The position numbers were made by a program, and so were the translations under genes. Below the pieces are notes generated by a model. It made no database searches. It had not been told where the DNA came from and saw nothing but the letters and a program-made list of their open reading frames with translations. From contig AP025179.1 in the NCBI GenBank assembly GCA_021654635.1, positions 4,526,001 through 4,590,000 on the forward strand: a stretch of DNA of 64,000 nucleotides, in the 5' to 3' direction. Within the stretch, counting starts at the first letter, position 1. The number at the start of each line of letters is the position of its first letter. The DNA is from Mycobacterium kiyosense (GTDB lineage Bacteria; Actinomycetota; Actinomycetes; Mycobacteriales; Mycobacteriaceae). Positions 34,634 through 41,948 of the stretch are shown here, in pieces.

Positions 34634-35680
34634 ATGGCGCTTGCCACACATTCACCGGACACCGACCTGCTACTACCGATGCCGGCAGCCGGCGAGCAGT
34701 GGGATCCGCACCTGATCCACACCCACTACTTCGGTTTCTGCGTTCCCGAAGCCGCGATCGGCGCGTTCCTCTACGTGCGCTACCAGCCGGCGTTCCCGCT
34801 GTCCCAAGGTGGCGTCTGCATCTTCCAGGGCACCGACAACGTCGAGTACACGGACATGGCATTCCTCGATTACGAGATCACCATGCCGTGGCCGCGCGTC
34901 GAGGGCAGCACGATCACCACCGACAACGGGCTGAGCATCGACTTCGTCGAACCCGGCCGGACCGCACGGATCACCTACCGCAGCTGCGAGGGCACCACCT
35001 TCTTCGACGTCGTGGCCGAGGCCGTGACCCCCCTGCTGGCTCGTGGACATGTGATGCCGGGCGAGGAAGACCACCACGACTTGGCGCGTCAGCCGGGCGG
35101 CACCGAGCAGTTCATGCACATGACCGGAGAGTTGCGTCTGGACGGCACCACCTACCCGGTCGACTGCTACGCACCGCGCGACCGATCTTGGCGTCAGATC
35201 CGGGTGGAACGCCGTGGCGCGGTGCCGGTTCCGCCGGTCGGCTGGTCACCGATGTATTTCGGCCCGGATCTGATCTTCAACCAGATCAGTTTCGAGCCAC
35301 TGGACACCGATCCCGCCTGGGCCGGTCTGTACGACGTCGGGGACCGTCCATCGCATCACTTCGCCTGGGTTCAACGTGGCGACGAGTCCCGCTCCATCAA
35401 GTGGGTGCGCCGCAACGTGTTCGAATACCATCCGCGCATCCACCTTCCGATCCGCCAGGAGATCACGGCGGAAGACGAAACCGGCGAGGTGTACCGGTTC
35501 CAGGGTGAGGCGATCGCTTGCGCGCCACTGCCGGCGTGGCCCAACACCTCGTTTCACGACAGCGTCTATCGCTGGACCGACGAACAGGGCCGAACCACTC
35601 ACGCGACATATCAAGAGCTTTGGTTCGACGACTACCAGCGGATGATGAAACGTCGGGCATTGGCCACCGCGCACTCATAA
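34634..35680 (+). CDS. CrtC/AttH-like lipocalin-fold protein
   Basis: A 348-residue soluble protein with the R-D-R-S-W motif near residue 182-186, as in the CrtC/AttH superfamily, and a Trp/Tyr-rich beta pattern (TYQELWFDDYQRMMKRR at the end). Superfamily members hydrate carotenoid double bonds or catalyse cyclisations; the role here is unknown. It is the first gene of a rightward cluster with an APH-like kinase, a six-TM protein and a small secreted protein, behind the divergent TetR gene at 33809. Compare the protein at 16097. Confidence 0.75.
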   Translation: MALATHSPDTDLLLPMPAAGEQWDPHLIHTHYFGFCVPEAAIGAFLYVRYQPAFPLSQGGVCIFQGTDNVEYTDMAFLDYEITMPWPRVEGSTITTDNGLSIDFVEPGRTARITYRSCEGTTFFDVVAEAVTPLLARGHVMPGEEDHHDLARQPGGTEQFMHMTGELRLDGTTYPVDCYAPRDRSWRQIRVERRGAVPVPPVGWSPMYFGPDLIFNQISFEPLDTDPAWAGLYDVGDRPSHHFAWVQRGDESRSIKWVRRNVFEYHPRIHLPIRQEITAEDETGEVYRFQGEAIACAPLPAWPNTSFHDSVYRWTDEQGRTTHATYQELWFDDYQRMMKRRALATAHS

Positions 35681-35794
35681 CCCGCCGAACCGCCGGCATG
35701 ACGACACCGTCATGCCATCGATGCGACACGCGGCGCACCGAGAACGCGGAGACCCCTTGTCTTCTAAATAGATTGACTCACCTAGGAGTAGATG

Positions 35795-36910
35795 ATGGCC
35801 CTGAAGAATGTCGTCGACACCGAGTTGGCAGCCAAGCGGCTCGCCGACTGGCTGGCAGCGAAACAGCCTGACGCGCAGGGCATCGCTGTGACCGATGTTC
35901 AGGTCCCCGGTGCGGGTGGACTTTCCAATGAGACGGTGCTGTTCACCGCCAATTGGCACGACGCCGACGGCGAGCACACGCGCGGTATGGTCGCCCGAGT
36001 GCAACCCGACGGCCCCGGGGTGTTTCCGGATTACGACTTGAGCAAGGAAGCCGCGGTCATCGGGGCACTGGCAGAGCACTCCTCGGTCCCGGTGCCTGCG
36101 GTGTACTACCTCGAAGACGACCTCTCCGTCTTCGGTGCGCCGTTTCTGGTGATGCAGCGGATCGACGGTCGCATCCCCGCCGACGACCCGCCGTTCACCG
36201 CGACCGGATGGGTGCTGGAAGCCACGCCGGAGCAACGACGGCGGATGTGGCACAACAGCATTGACGTACTGGCGCAGATCCACGACGTCGACTGGCGCGC
36301 AATCGGATTGGACTTCCTCGACACCCCGGAGCAGCACAGCGGTCTCGACGCGGGTCTCGCTCAATGGCGACGCACCTTCGAGTGGGCTGCGGCCGGCGAG
36401 CCGAACCCCACTCTGGAAGCGGCGCTGCGCTGGCTGGACGAGCACCGCCCGCAGCATGACGAACCCAAAGTTCTCAATTGGGGGGACGCACGGGTGGGCA
36501 ACATGATCTACACTCCTGAACTCATCCCCGTGGGCGTGCTCGATTGGGAGATGGTGAATCTGGCCAGCCGCGAACAGGATCTCGGTTGGTGGCTGTTTCT
36601 GATGCGCCATCACACCGAGGGCGTCGGCCTCGAGCTGCCGGCGGGTATCCCCGACCACGGCGAAACCATCGCCTACTACGAGCAGGTGACCGGTCACCAA
36701 CTGCGCGACCTGCAGTACTACGAGGTTCTGGCCGGCACCCGACTATCGATCCTGATGGTCCGCGCCGCGCACATGATGATCGACGCGGGACTGCTGCCAC
36801 CGGACTCGCCCATGGCGCAAAGCAATCCCGCCAGCCAACTCGTCGCGAAACTGCTTGACCTGCCGGCGCCCACCGGCGCCACTACCAGCTTCATCGGGAA
36901 TCGGGGTTGA
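35795..36910 (+). CDS. Phosphotransferase family protein (APH/ACAD10-like kinase)
   Basis: A 371-residue kinase-like protein of the aminoglycoside phosphotransferase fold. It has the N-terminal GGLSNETVLF glycine loop, the catalytic loop LNWGDARVGNMIY (Asp and Asn retained, with Trp where the classic HGD has His) and the metal motif VLDWEM. Mycobacterial members are often linked to acyl-CoA dehydrogenases and may phosphorylate hydroxylated acyl chains. The ATG at 35795 is seven bases after AGGAG; an ATG three bases upstream is the alternative. The six-TM gene begins one base after its stop, so the genes are coupled. Confidence 0.85.
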   Translation: MALKNVVDTELAAKRLADWLAAKQPDAQGIAVTDVQVPGAGGLSNETVLFTANWHDADGEHTRGMVARVQPDGPGVFPDYDLSKEAAVIGALAEHSSVPVPAVYYLEDDLSVFGAPFLVMQRIDGRIPADDPPFTATGWVLEATPEQRRRMWHNSIDVLAQIHDVDWRAIGLDFLDTPEQHSGLDAGLAQWRRTFEWAAAGEPNPTLEAALRWLDEHRPQHDEPKVLNWGDARVGNMIYTPELIPVGVLDWEMVNLASREQDLGWWLFLMRHHTEGVGLELPAGIPDHGETIAYYEQVTGHQLRDLQYYEVLAGTRLSILMVRAAHMMIDAGLLPPDSPMAQSNPASQLVAKLLDLPAPTGATTSFIGNRG

Positions 36911-36911
36911 T

Positions 36912-37652
36912 ATGAACGCGCAGGCGGCTTTTCAGCGATTCTGTGCATTCAGCGGGATCATTTGTGTACTGCTGTTCTTCGGCGGATTCGTCGCCGCCGG
37001 GTTCCTACCGCCGCTGTCCCCCGGCATGTCAGCGGCACAGGTCGCCGCACACTACCGGGCGCACACCGCCGGGATCCGATTGGGTGCGGGCCTGATCTTC
37101 CTCAGCTCGATGTTCTACATCTGGTTCACCGCGGTGATATCCGGCCAGATACGGCGGATTCCCGGAGTGCATCCCACCGTCGTCAACGCGACGCTGGCCG
37201 CCGGCGCGTTCGCCGGCGTGACGTTTCTGGTGCCGGCGCTGATGTTCGCGATCACCGCGTTTCGTCCCGATCGCTCACCGGATGCGACCCTGATGCTCAA
37301 CGACATGAGCTGGATCATGCTGGTGATGCCGTGGACGCCGTTCATGCCGCAGTACATTTCCTTTGCGTTCGCGATCTTGTCCGATCCGCGGCCACAGCCG
37401 CTGTTCCCGCGGTGGCTGGCGTATTTCAACATCTGGGTCGAGATGATGTTCACGCCCGCGACCGTGCTGCCGTTCTTCAAATCCGGCCCGTTCGCCTGGA
37501 ATGGACTGTTTGTGTTCTGGCTGCCTGCGACGGTTTTCACCGCCTTGTTCATCGTCAACACGACGTGGCTCATCAAGGCGATCAACGCCGAGGCGCGCGA
37601 AATCCCGCAAGGCGCTGAGGGGCGCGAGCAAGTTCACACCGGGGTTGTGTGA
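36912..37652 (+). CDS. Six-TM membrane protein of the PPSP/FPRW/GPxAWNG family (paralogue 3)
   Basis: A 246-residue protein with six hydrophobic segments. It is the most diverged of the three local paralogues (PPLSP, IRLG, QIRRIPG, PLFPRWLAYFNIW, FFKSGPFAWNG) and lacks a clear coiled-coil tail. The ATG at 36912 follows the kinase stop by one base. Association with an APH-like kinase and a CrtC-like protein differs from the other two copies, so the family seems to serve several pathways. Function unknown. Confidence 0.85.
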   Translation: MNAQAAFQRFCAFSGIICVLLFFGGFVAAGFLPPLSPGMSAAQVAAHYRAHTAGIRLGAGLIFLSSMFYIWFTAVISGQIRRIPGVHPTVVNATLAAGAFAGVTFLVPALMFAITAFRPDRSPDATLMLNDMSWIMLVMPWTPFMPQYISFAFAILSDPRPQPLFPRWLAYFNIWVEMMFTPATVLPFFKSGPFAWNGLFVFWLPATVFTALFIVNTTWLIKAINAEAREIPQGAEGREQVHTGVV

Positions 37653-37708
37653 GATTGCCTGTCTCAATATACTGACCCGATCTCATCGGAGGCAGAGCGG
37701 GAGCTTTT

Positions 37709-37939
37709 ATGTCAACCCTGAAGAAATCCGCGACTATGACGCTGGGCCTCGTGGCGACCGGACTGTACCTCGCAGCGCCGGCCGTCGCCGACCCCGACTT
37801 CGACCCGTGTCGCGCGACATTCATTCCGATCTGCAGAATGGCCCCGACGATGCCCGATCTCGACCACGATGTCGACCTCACCCAGGACCCCAACGGGCTG
37901 GTACCGGGCCAACCCGGTCCCAGCCAACCCGGCGGCTAG
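37709..37939 (+). CDS. Small secreted protein
   Basis: A 76-residue precursor with a Sec signal peptide: positively charged MSTLKK, a hydrophobic core (MTLGLVATGLYLA) and a likely cleavage after AVA at about residue 27. The mature peptide is acidic, Pro/Gly-rich, with two Cys (DPCRATFIPICR) that could form a disulfide. It lies 56 bases after the six-TM gene. Family and role not recognised. Confidence 0.7.
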   Translation: MSTLKKSATMTLGLVATGLYLAAPAVADPDFDPCRATFIPICRMAPTMPDLDHDVDLTQDPNGLVPGQPGPSQPGG

Positions 37940-37954
37940 GAAGTCCGCGCCGCC
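37931..37954. terminator. Hairpin between convergent genes
   Basis: GGCGGC pairs with GCCGCC around a 12-base loop that covers the end of the small secreted protein gene, before the convergent enoyl-CoA hydratase. It is a possible terminator without T tract. Confidence 0.35.
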
Positions 37955-37981
37955 CGTCACACCGCAGGGACGTCTGGCGGG

Positions 37982-38746
37982 TTACTTACCCTGCCACTGG
38001 GGCGCGCGTTTTTCCGCGAACGCCAGAGCGCCTTCCTTGGCGTCGGCGGACTCCCGCACCCGGCCGGTGATCTCGCGCTGCCACTCGAACGCCGCGAGAT
38101 CGGTCCAATTGCTCTGGCTGGCAAGAATCTTCTTCGTGGCCCTGACCGCCAGCGGCCCATTCGCGGCGATCTTGGCGGCGATGTCGCGCGCTGTTGCCAA
38201 GGCTGCACCGGGTTCAGTGAGCACGGCGACCAGTCCATGACGTTCGGCATCCGCAGCGGTGATCGGTTCTCCCGTCAACGCGGTCAGCATAGCCAGCGAG
38301 TAGGGCAACGCCTTCGGCAGCCGCAGCAGCCCGCCGGCTGCGGCGACCAGTCCCCGCTTCACTTCGGGCAGACCGAATTTAGCGGCCGTGCTGGCCACCA
38401 CGATGTCCGCGCTGAGCACCAGCTCGCAGCCACCCGCCAGCGCCCAGCCCTCGACCGCCGCAATCAGCGGCTTGGTGGGCGGGCTCTCGGTGAGGCCGGC
38501 AAAACCACGTCCGGGGATCGACGGTGACTCGCCGCGCAGAAAGGCCTTGAGATCCATACCCGCGCAGAATGTTCCGTCGGCGCCCGTCAGGATGGCCGCC
38601 GTGAGGTCGTCACGGGATTCCAGGTCGTCGATCGCCGCAGCGATACCGGTGGCAACCGAGCTGTCGATCGCGTTCTTGGCTTGCGGACGGTTGATCGTGA
38701 TCACCATGACGCGGTCCGCGGTGTCGACGAGGACGGTATCGGTCAC
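37982..38746 (-). CDS. Enoyl-CoA hydratase/isomerase family protein
   Basis: A 254-residue crotonase with the oxyanion-hole motifs TFCAGMDLKAF and EGWALAGGCELVLSADI and the loop LPEVKRGLVAAAGGLLRLP. It would hydrate the enoyl-CoA made by the preceding acyl-CoA dehydrogenases. The GTG at 38746 is chosen because AGGAGG precedes it; a much longer open frame upstream overlaps the acyl-CoA dehydrogenase and is not used. It is the third gene of the leftward operon 40912-37982. Confidence 0.92.
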   Translation of the reverse strand: MTDTVLVDTADRVMVITINRPQAKNAIDSSVATGIAAAIDDLESRDDLTAAILTGADGTFCAGMDLKAFLRGESPSIPGRGFAGLTESPPTKPLIAAVEGWALAGGCELVLSADIVVASTAAKFGLPEVKRGLVAAAGGLLRLPKALPYSLAMLTALTGEPITAADAERHGLVAVLTEPGAALATARDIAAKIAANGPLAVRATKKILASQSNWTDLAAFEWQREITGRVRESADAKEGALAFAEKRAPQWQGK

Positions 38747-38783
38747 TATTGCCTCCTGAAAGTTACGCCGGCATCCGGCCCCG

Positions 38784-39773
38784 CTAGGCCGAAATGCTTT
38801 CCCAGAGCTCGATTTCGCCTTCGTCGCGCACCCGTGCCCCGAGCCGGCGGCAGTAGTCGAATTCGGACTGATCGGCGTCTCGCAGTGCCCACAACGTGCT
38901 GGTGTGGCGGTGCAAGTCGTACTCGGCGGTGATGCCCACCGCCCCGTGCAACTGGTGCGAGGTCCGTGCCACCAGCGTCGCCGCGGCGGCCGCGCCGATG
39001 CGGGCCGCAGAAACCGCGCCGAACCGGTGCGTGTCGGGCACGTCGGTAGCGGCACACGCCGCCGTTGCCCGATCCAGTGCCGATTGAGCGAACCTGGTAC
39101 GCACCGTCATCTGTGCCAGCGCGCTCGACACGGCAGGAATCTTCACCAACGGCGCACCGAATTGTTCACGCTGCAACACGTAGCTGCGGGTGAGTTCGTA
39201 TGCGGCCCAAGCGCTGCCGAGTAACGCGGCCGACCTCGCCAGAGCCAGACGGTCGCCAATCTGCGCAACGGTCGGCCCGGCGGGCACGTGCTCGACCGGT
39301 GCGTGGTCGAGTTGTACACCGCCGTAGGGCAACCCGGCGATGTCGTGGTCCGTTTCGACGGTGACCGATTCCCCCGCCAGCGCGACCCTGCCCACCGCCG
39401 AGGAGGCCACGATCACCAGGGCGGCGGCCTTGTCGGCGAACGGCACCCGAGGCAGTCGCGCGGTAAGCGATTTCGACGCAAGGTTCAAATCGGGCGCGAC
39501 GACGATCGTGTCGAATTGCTCACCTGCCGCCGCATCCATTGCATACGCGGCTGTCGACGCCTCGACGATCGGGGTACCCAGTCCGGCACGGGCCAACTCC
39601 CGGATAACCACGATCAGGTCGGCCAGGCTCCCGCCCGAACCACCTCGGCCTTCCGGTACCCCGATTCCGGCAAGTCCCAGTTCGCAGACCTGGCCCCATG
39701 CCGAATCCGTATCTCCGGACTCCGCCGCGAGGCTCTTGATGAGGTCTGTCAGTTCGCGCGCGAATTCACTCAC
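38784..39773 (-). CDS. Short acyl-CoA dehydrogenase, likely beta partner
   Basis: A 329-residue acyl-CoA dehydrogenase-like protein with GIGVPEGRGGSGGS near the N-terminus and HGAVGITAEYDLHRHT near the C-terminus. It is shorter than normal FadE proteins and its middle FAD domain is degenerate. It overlaps the full-length partner at 39770 by ATGA. In mycobacteria such pairs form alpha2beta2 enzymes acting on steroid or branched side chains, and I infer the same here. Confidence 0.88.
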   Translation of the reverse strand: MSEFARELTDLIKSLAAESGDTDSAWGQVCELGLAGIGVPEGRGGSGGSLADLIVVIRELARAGLGTPIVEASTAAYAMDAAAGEQFDTIVVAPDLNLASKSLTARLPRVPFADKAAALVIVASSAVGRVALAGESVTVETDHDIAGLPYGGVQLDHAPVEHVPAGPTVAQIGDRLALARSAALLGSAWAAYELTRSYVLQREQFGAPLVKIPAVSSALAQMTVRTRFAQSALDRATAACAATDVPDTHRFGAVSAARIGAAAAATLVARTSHQLHGAVGITAEYDLHRHTSTLWALRDADQSEFDYCRRLGARVRDEGEIELWESISA

Positions 39774-40912
39774 GGCTTGGTCTCACTCTTCGTGACGATC
39801 GAAAGCAGCACATCTGAGGCGCCACCCCGCAGCGTGAACCCGGGAGACGCCAAGAGCGCCTCCGCCAGTGGGTCTTTGCGTGAGGTCGGCAGCCCTACCC
39901 GGCGCGCGAATTCGATGACGTCGTTCTCGAACTCCGTGCCCAGATACTTCAGACTGGCCGCCTCCACGACGGGGGCGCGACCGGCATCCAGGGCGTTGGC
40001 GATCTCCCAACATTGGCGCCGAAGCGTGGCCAGCCGCGCGACCAGGGCACCTAGTTCCACGTCGTAGCGGTCGTCATCGGCACGACGGAGGTGGTCGAGC
40101 GTTTCGGCCAAGAGCGGGTAGGTGCTCAACACCCGTTCCGGGCCGCCTCGTTCGAACGAAAGCTGTTCGACCACCTGGCGCCAGCCGTTTCCCTCCGTCC
40201 CGAGCAGACGATGCTGCGGAATGAAGACGTCGGTGAAAGTGACCTCGTTGAAATGGTGTTCGCCCGACATGTCGACAATCGGCGAAACCTCGATGCCGGG
40301 AGTGGACATGTCCACCACGAATTCGGACAGACCTTCGTGCTTCTTGCCGGTGGAATCCGTGCGCGCCAACAGGTAGGCGTGCGTCGCGCGGTGCGCAACG
40401 CTGGTCCATATCTTGCGGCCGCTGACCGACCAGCCCCCGTCGACCCGCTTCGCGGTGGTACGTACCGCGGCCAAGTCAGATCCCGCTTCGGGCTCACTCA
40501 TACCGAGGCAGAAGATGTACTCGGCCCTGATGATGCCCGGCAGCAATTCCTGCTGCAGTTCGTGGCTGCCGTGACGCAGAATCGCCGGACCGATCTGCCG
40601 ATCGGCGATCCAGTGGGCGGCGACCGGCGCTCCCGCGCGCAGCAGTTCTTCGGTGACGACCAGACGCGACCGGGCGTCCAGACCGCCACCGCCGAACTCC
40701 ACCGGCCAGGTGATGCCGATAAGTCCCCGCTCAGCAAGCGCGCGACTGAAGTCCAGATCGAAGGAACGCAGCCAGCAGTCGCTGCGCGGTGTGTAGCGAC
40801 CCTCAGCCAGCCATGATCCAGTCAGCTCACGCACTTCTCGCCGCAGCGCGGCGAGCCGCTCTGCGGCATCGGTGTCATCCGGCAGGTCGGTAACAGCGGC
40901 GATCCCCGTCAT
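39770..40912 (-). CDS. Acyl-CoA dehydrogenase, likely alpha partner
   Basis: A 380-residue acyl-CoA dehydrogenase with LIGITWPVEFGGGG, CLGMSEPEAGSDLA (FAD/substrate contact), KIWTSVAHRATH and the C-terminal RGGASDVLLS. The ATG at 40912 (MTGIAAVTD) is used; the open frame extends upstream through the TTTGAG/CTCAAA dyad but without similarity. It pairs with the short protein at 38784 and the hydratase at 37982, three consecutive side-chain beta-oxidation steps. Confidence 0.92.
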   Translation of the reverse strand: MTGIAAVTDLPDDTDAAERLAALRREVRELTGSWLAEGRYTPRSDCWLRSFDLDFSRALAERGLIGITWPVEFGGGGLDARSRLVVTEELLRAGAPVAAHWIADRQIGPAILRHGSHELQQELLPGIIRAEYIFCLGMSEPEAGSDLAAVRTTAKRVDGGWSVSGRKIWTSVAHRATHAYLLARTDSTGKKHEGLSEFVVDMSTPGIEVSPIVDMSGEHHFNEVTFTDVFIPQHRLLGTEGNGWRQVVEQLSFERGGPERVLSTYPLLAETLDHLRRADDDRYDVELGALVARLATLRRQCWEIANALDAGRAPVVEAASLKYLGTEFENDVIEFARRVGLPTSRKDPLAEALLASPGFTLRGGASDVLLSIVTKSETKP

Positions 40913-40952
40913 ACCCGCAGCCCCATCTCGCGCACGGAGGCAACGATAACAT

Positions 40953-40973
40953 TTTGAGTTTCTACGTCTCAAA
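40953..40973. promoter_or_regulatory. Inverted repeat TTTGAG-N9-CTCAAA
   Basis: A 6-bp dyad with a 9-base spacer 41 bases before the acyl-CoA dehydrogenase start, in an AT-rich patch that also precedes the SDR gene at 41134 on the other strand. Possible shared operator for both directions. Confidence 0.4.
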
Positions 40974-41133
40974 TCAATCCGTGGCTTCGATCCAGGTTCG
41001 ATCGGACGCCGGGTCCGTAGGCTGCGGCGACGCCGAGCCACTGGGCAATCACCGCGCGCGATGGCAGCATCTCGAGGTGGTAGCCAAACCCGCAACGCTC
41101 GCAGCGCTTCTGAACAGAAAAACACGGTGCCTC

Positions 41134-41919
41134 ATGAACCAGCCCGAAGGATTTCCGCTCCCGCATGCCGCGACCGACCTGAGTGGCCAGGTGGCGTTGG
41201 TCACCGGCGCTACCGCCGGACTCGGCCGGCGCTTCGCCGCGGTGCTCGCGGCCGCCGGTGCCGCGGTCGTGGTCGCGGGCCGCCGGCTCGAGCGCCTGCA
41301 GCAGGTCACTGCCGAAATAACCGAGCGCGGGCAACGTTGCGCAGCGGTGCCGATGGACGTGTCGCAACCCGCTCGACTCAGCGACGATCTGGACCGCGCC
41401 GAACAGGCTTTCGGGACCGTCACGATCCTGGTCAACAATGCCGGCATCCCGGACGCCCAACGAGCGCACCGCATGTCACTGCAGCTCATCGACGCCGTCA
41501 TCGACACGAACCTGCGCGGGCCGTTCGTGCTCACCTGCGAGGTGGCCCGGCGTCTCATTGCCGCGGGCCTACCCGGGCGGATCATCAACCTGTCGTCGAT
41601 GGGCGCGTATCAGTACCAGGGTGATGGAGCCGCGCTCTACTCGGTGACGAAAGCGGCCGTCAACAGGATGACCGAGGCCCTCGCGGTCGAGTGGGTCCGC
41701 TACGGGATCAACGTCAATGCGATCGCCCCCGGCGCTTTCATGACCGAGATGATGGAGGGCCGAATCGCACGTGTCGGGGACTTCACCGACGACCTGCCCC
41801 GCAAACGCATCGGAGATCCGGCGCAACTCGACAGCACACTGCTCTACCTCGCCGCGCCGGCATCGGACTTCGTCACCGGAACGATCGTCAAAGTCGACGA
41901 CGGACAATTCCCACGCTGA
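41134..41919 (+). CDS. Short-chain dehydrogenase/reductase (classical SDR)
   Basis: A 261-residue NAD(P)-dependent oxidoreductase with the TGATAGLG cofactor motif, NNAG, the catalytic Ser in INLSSMGAY and the intact Y-S-V-T-K. It would oxidise a hydroxyacyl-CoA or hydroxysteroid-like alcohol. I start at the ATG at 41134; the frame is open upstream but without similarity. It is divergent from the acyl-CoA dehydrogenase operon and convergent with the swivel-domain gene. Confidence 0.92.
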   Translation: MNQPEGFPLPHAATDLSGQVALVTGATAGLGRRFAAVLAAAGAAVVVAGRRLERLQQVTAEITERGQRCAAVPMDVSQPARLSDDLDRAEQAFGTVTILVNNAGIPDAQRAHRMSLQLIDAVIDTNLRGPFVLTCEVARRLIAAGLPGRIINLSSMGAYQYQGDGAALYSVTKAAVNRMTEALAVEWVRYGINVNAIAPGAFMTEMMEGRIARVGDFTDDLPRKRIGDPAQLDSTLLYLAAPASDFVTGTIVKVDDGQFPR

Positions 41920-41948
41920 GGCCGTCGAACCGCCAGATCCTTTGTGCG

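Noticed and set aside
35795..36910. The Trp in place of His in the kinase catalytic loop as evidence of a dead enzyme
   Set aside because: The Asp, Asn and metal-binding Asp are present, and I believe this subfamily commonly has W-G-D, so it is probably a family trait.
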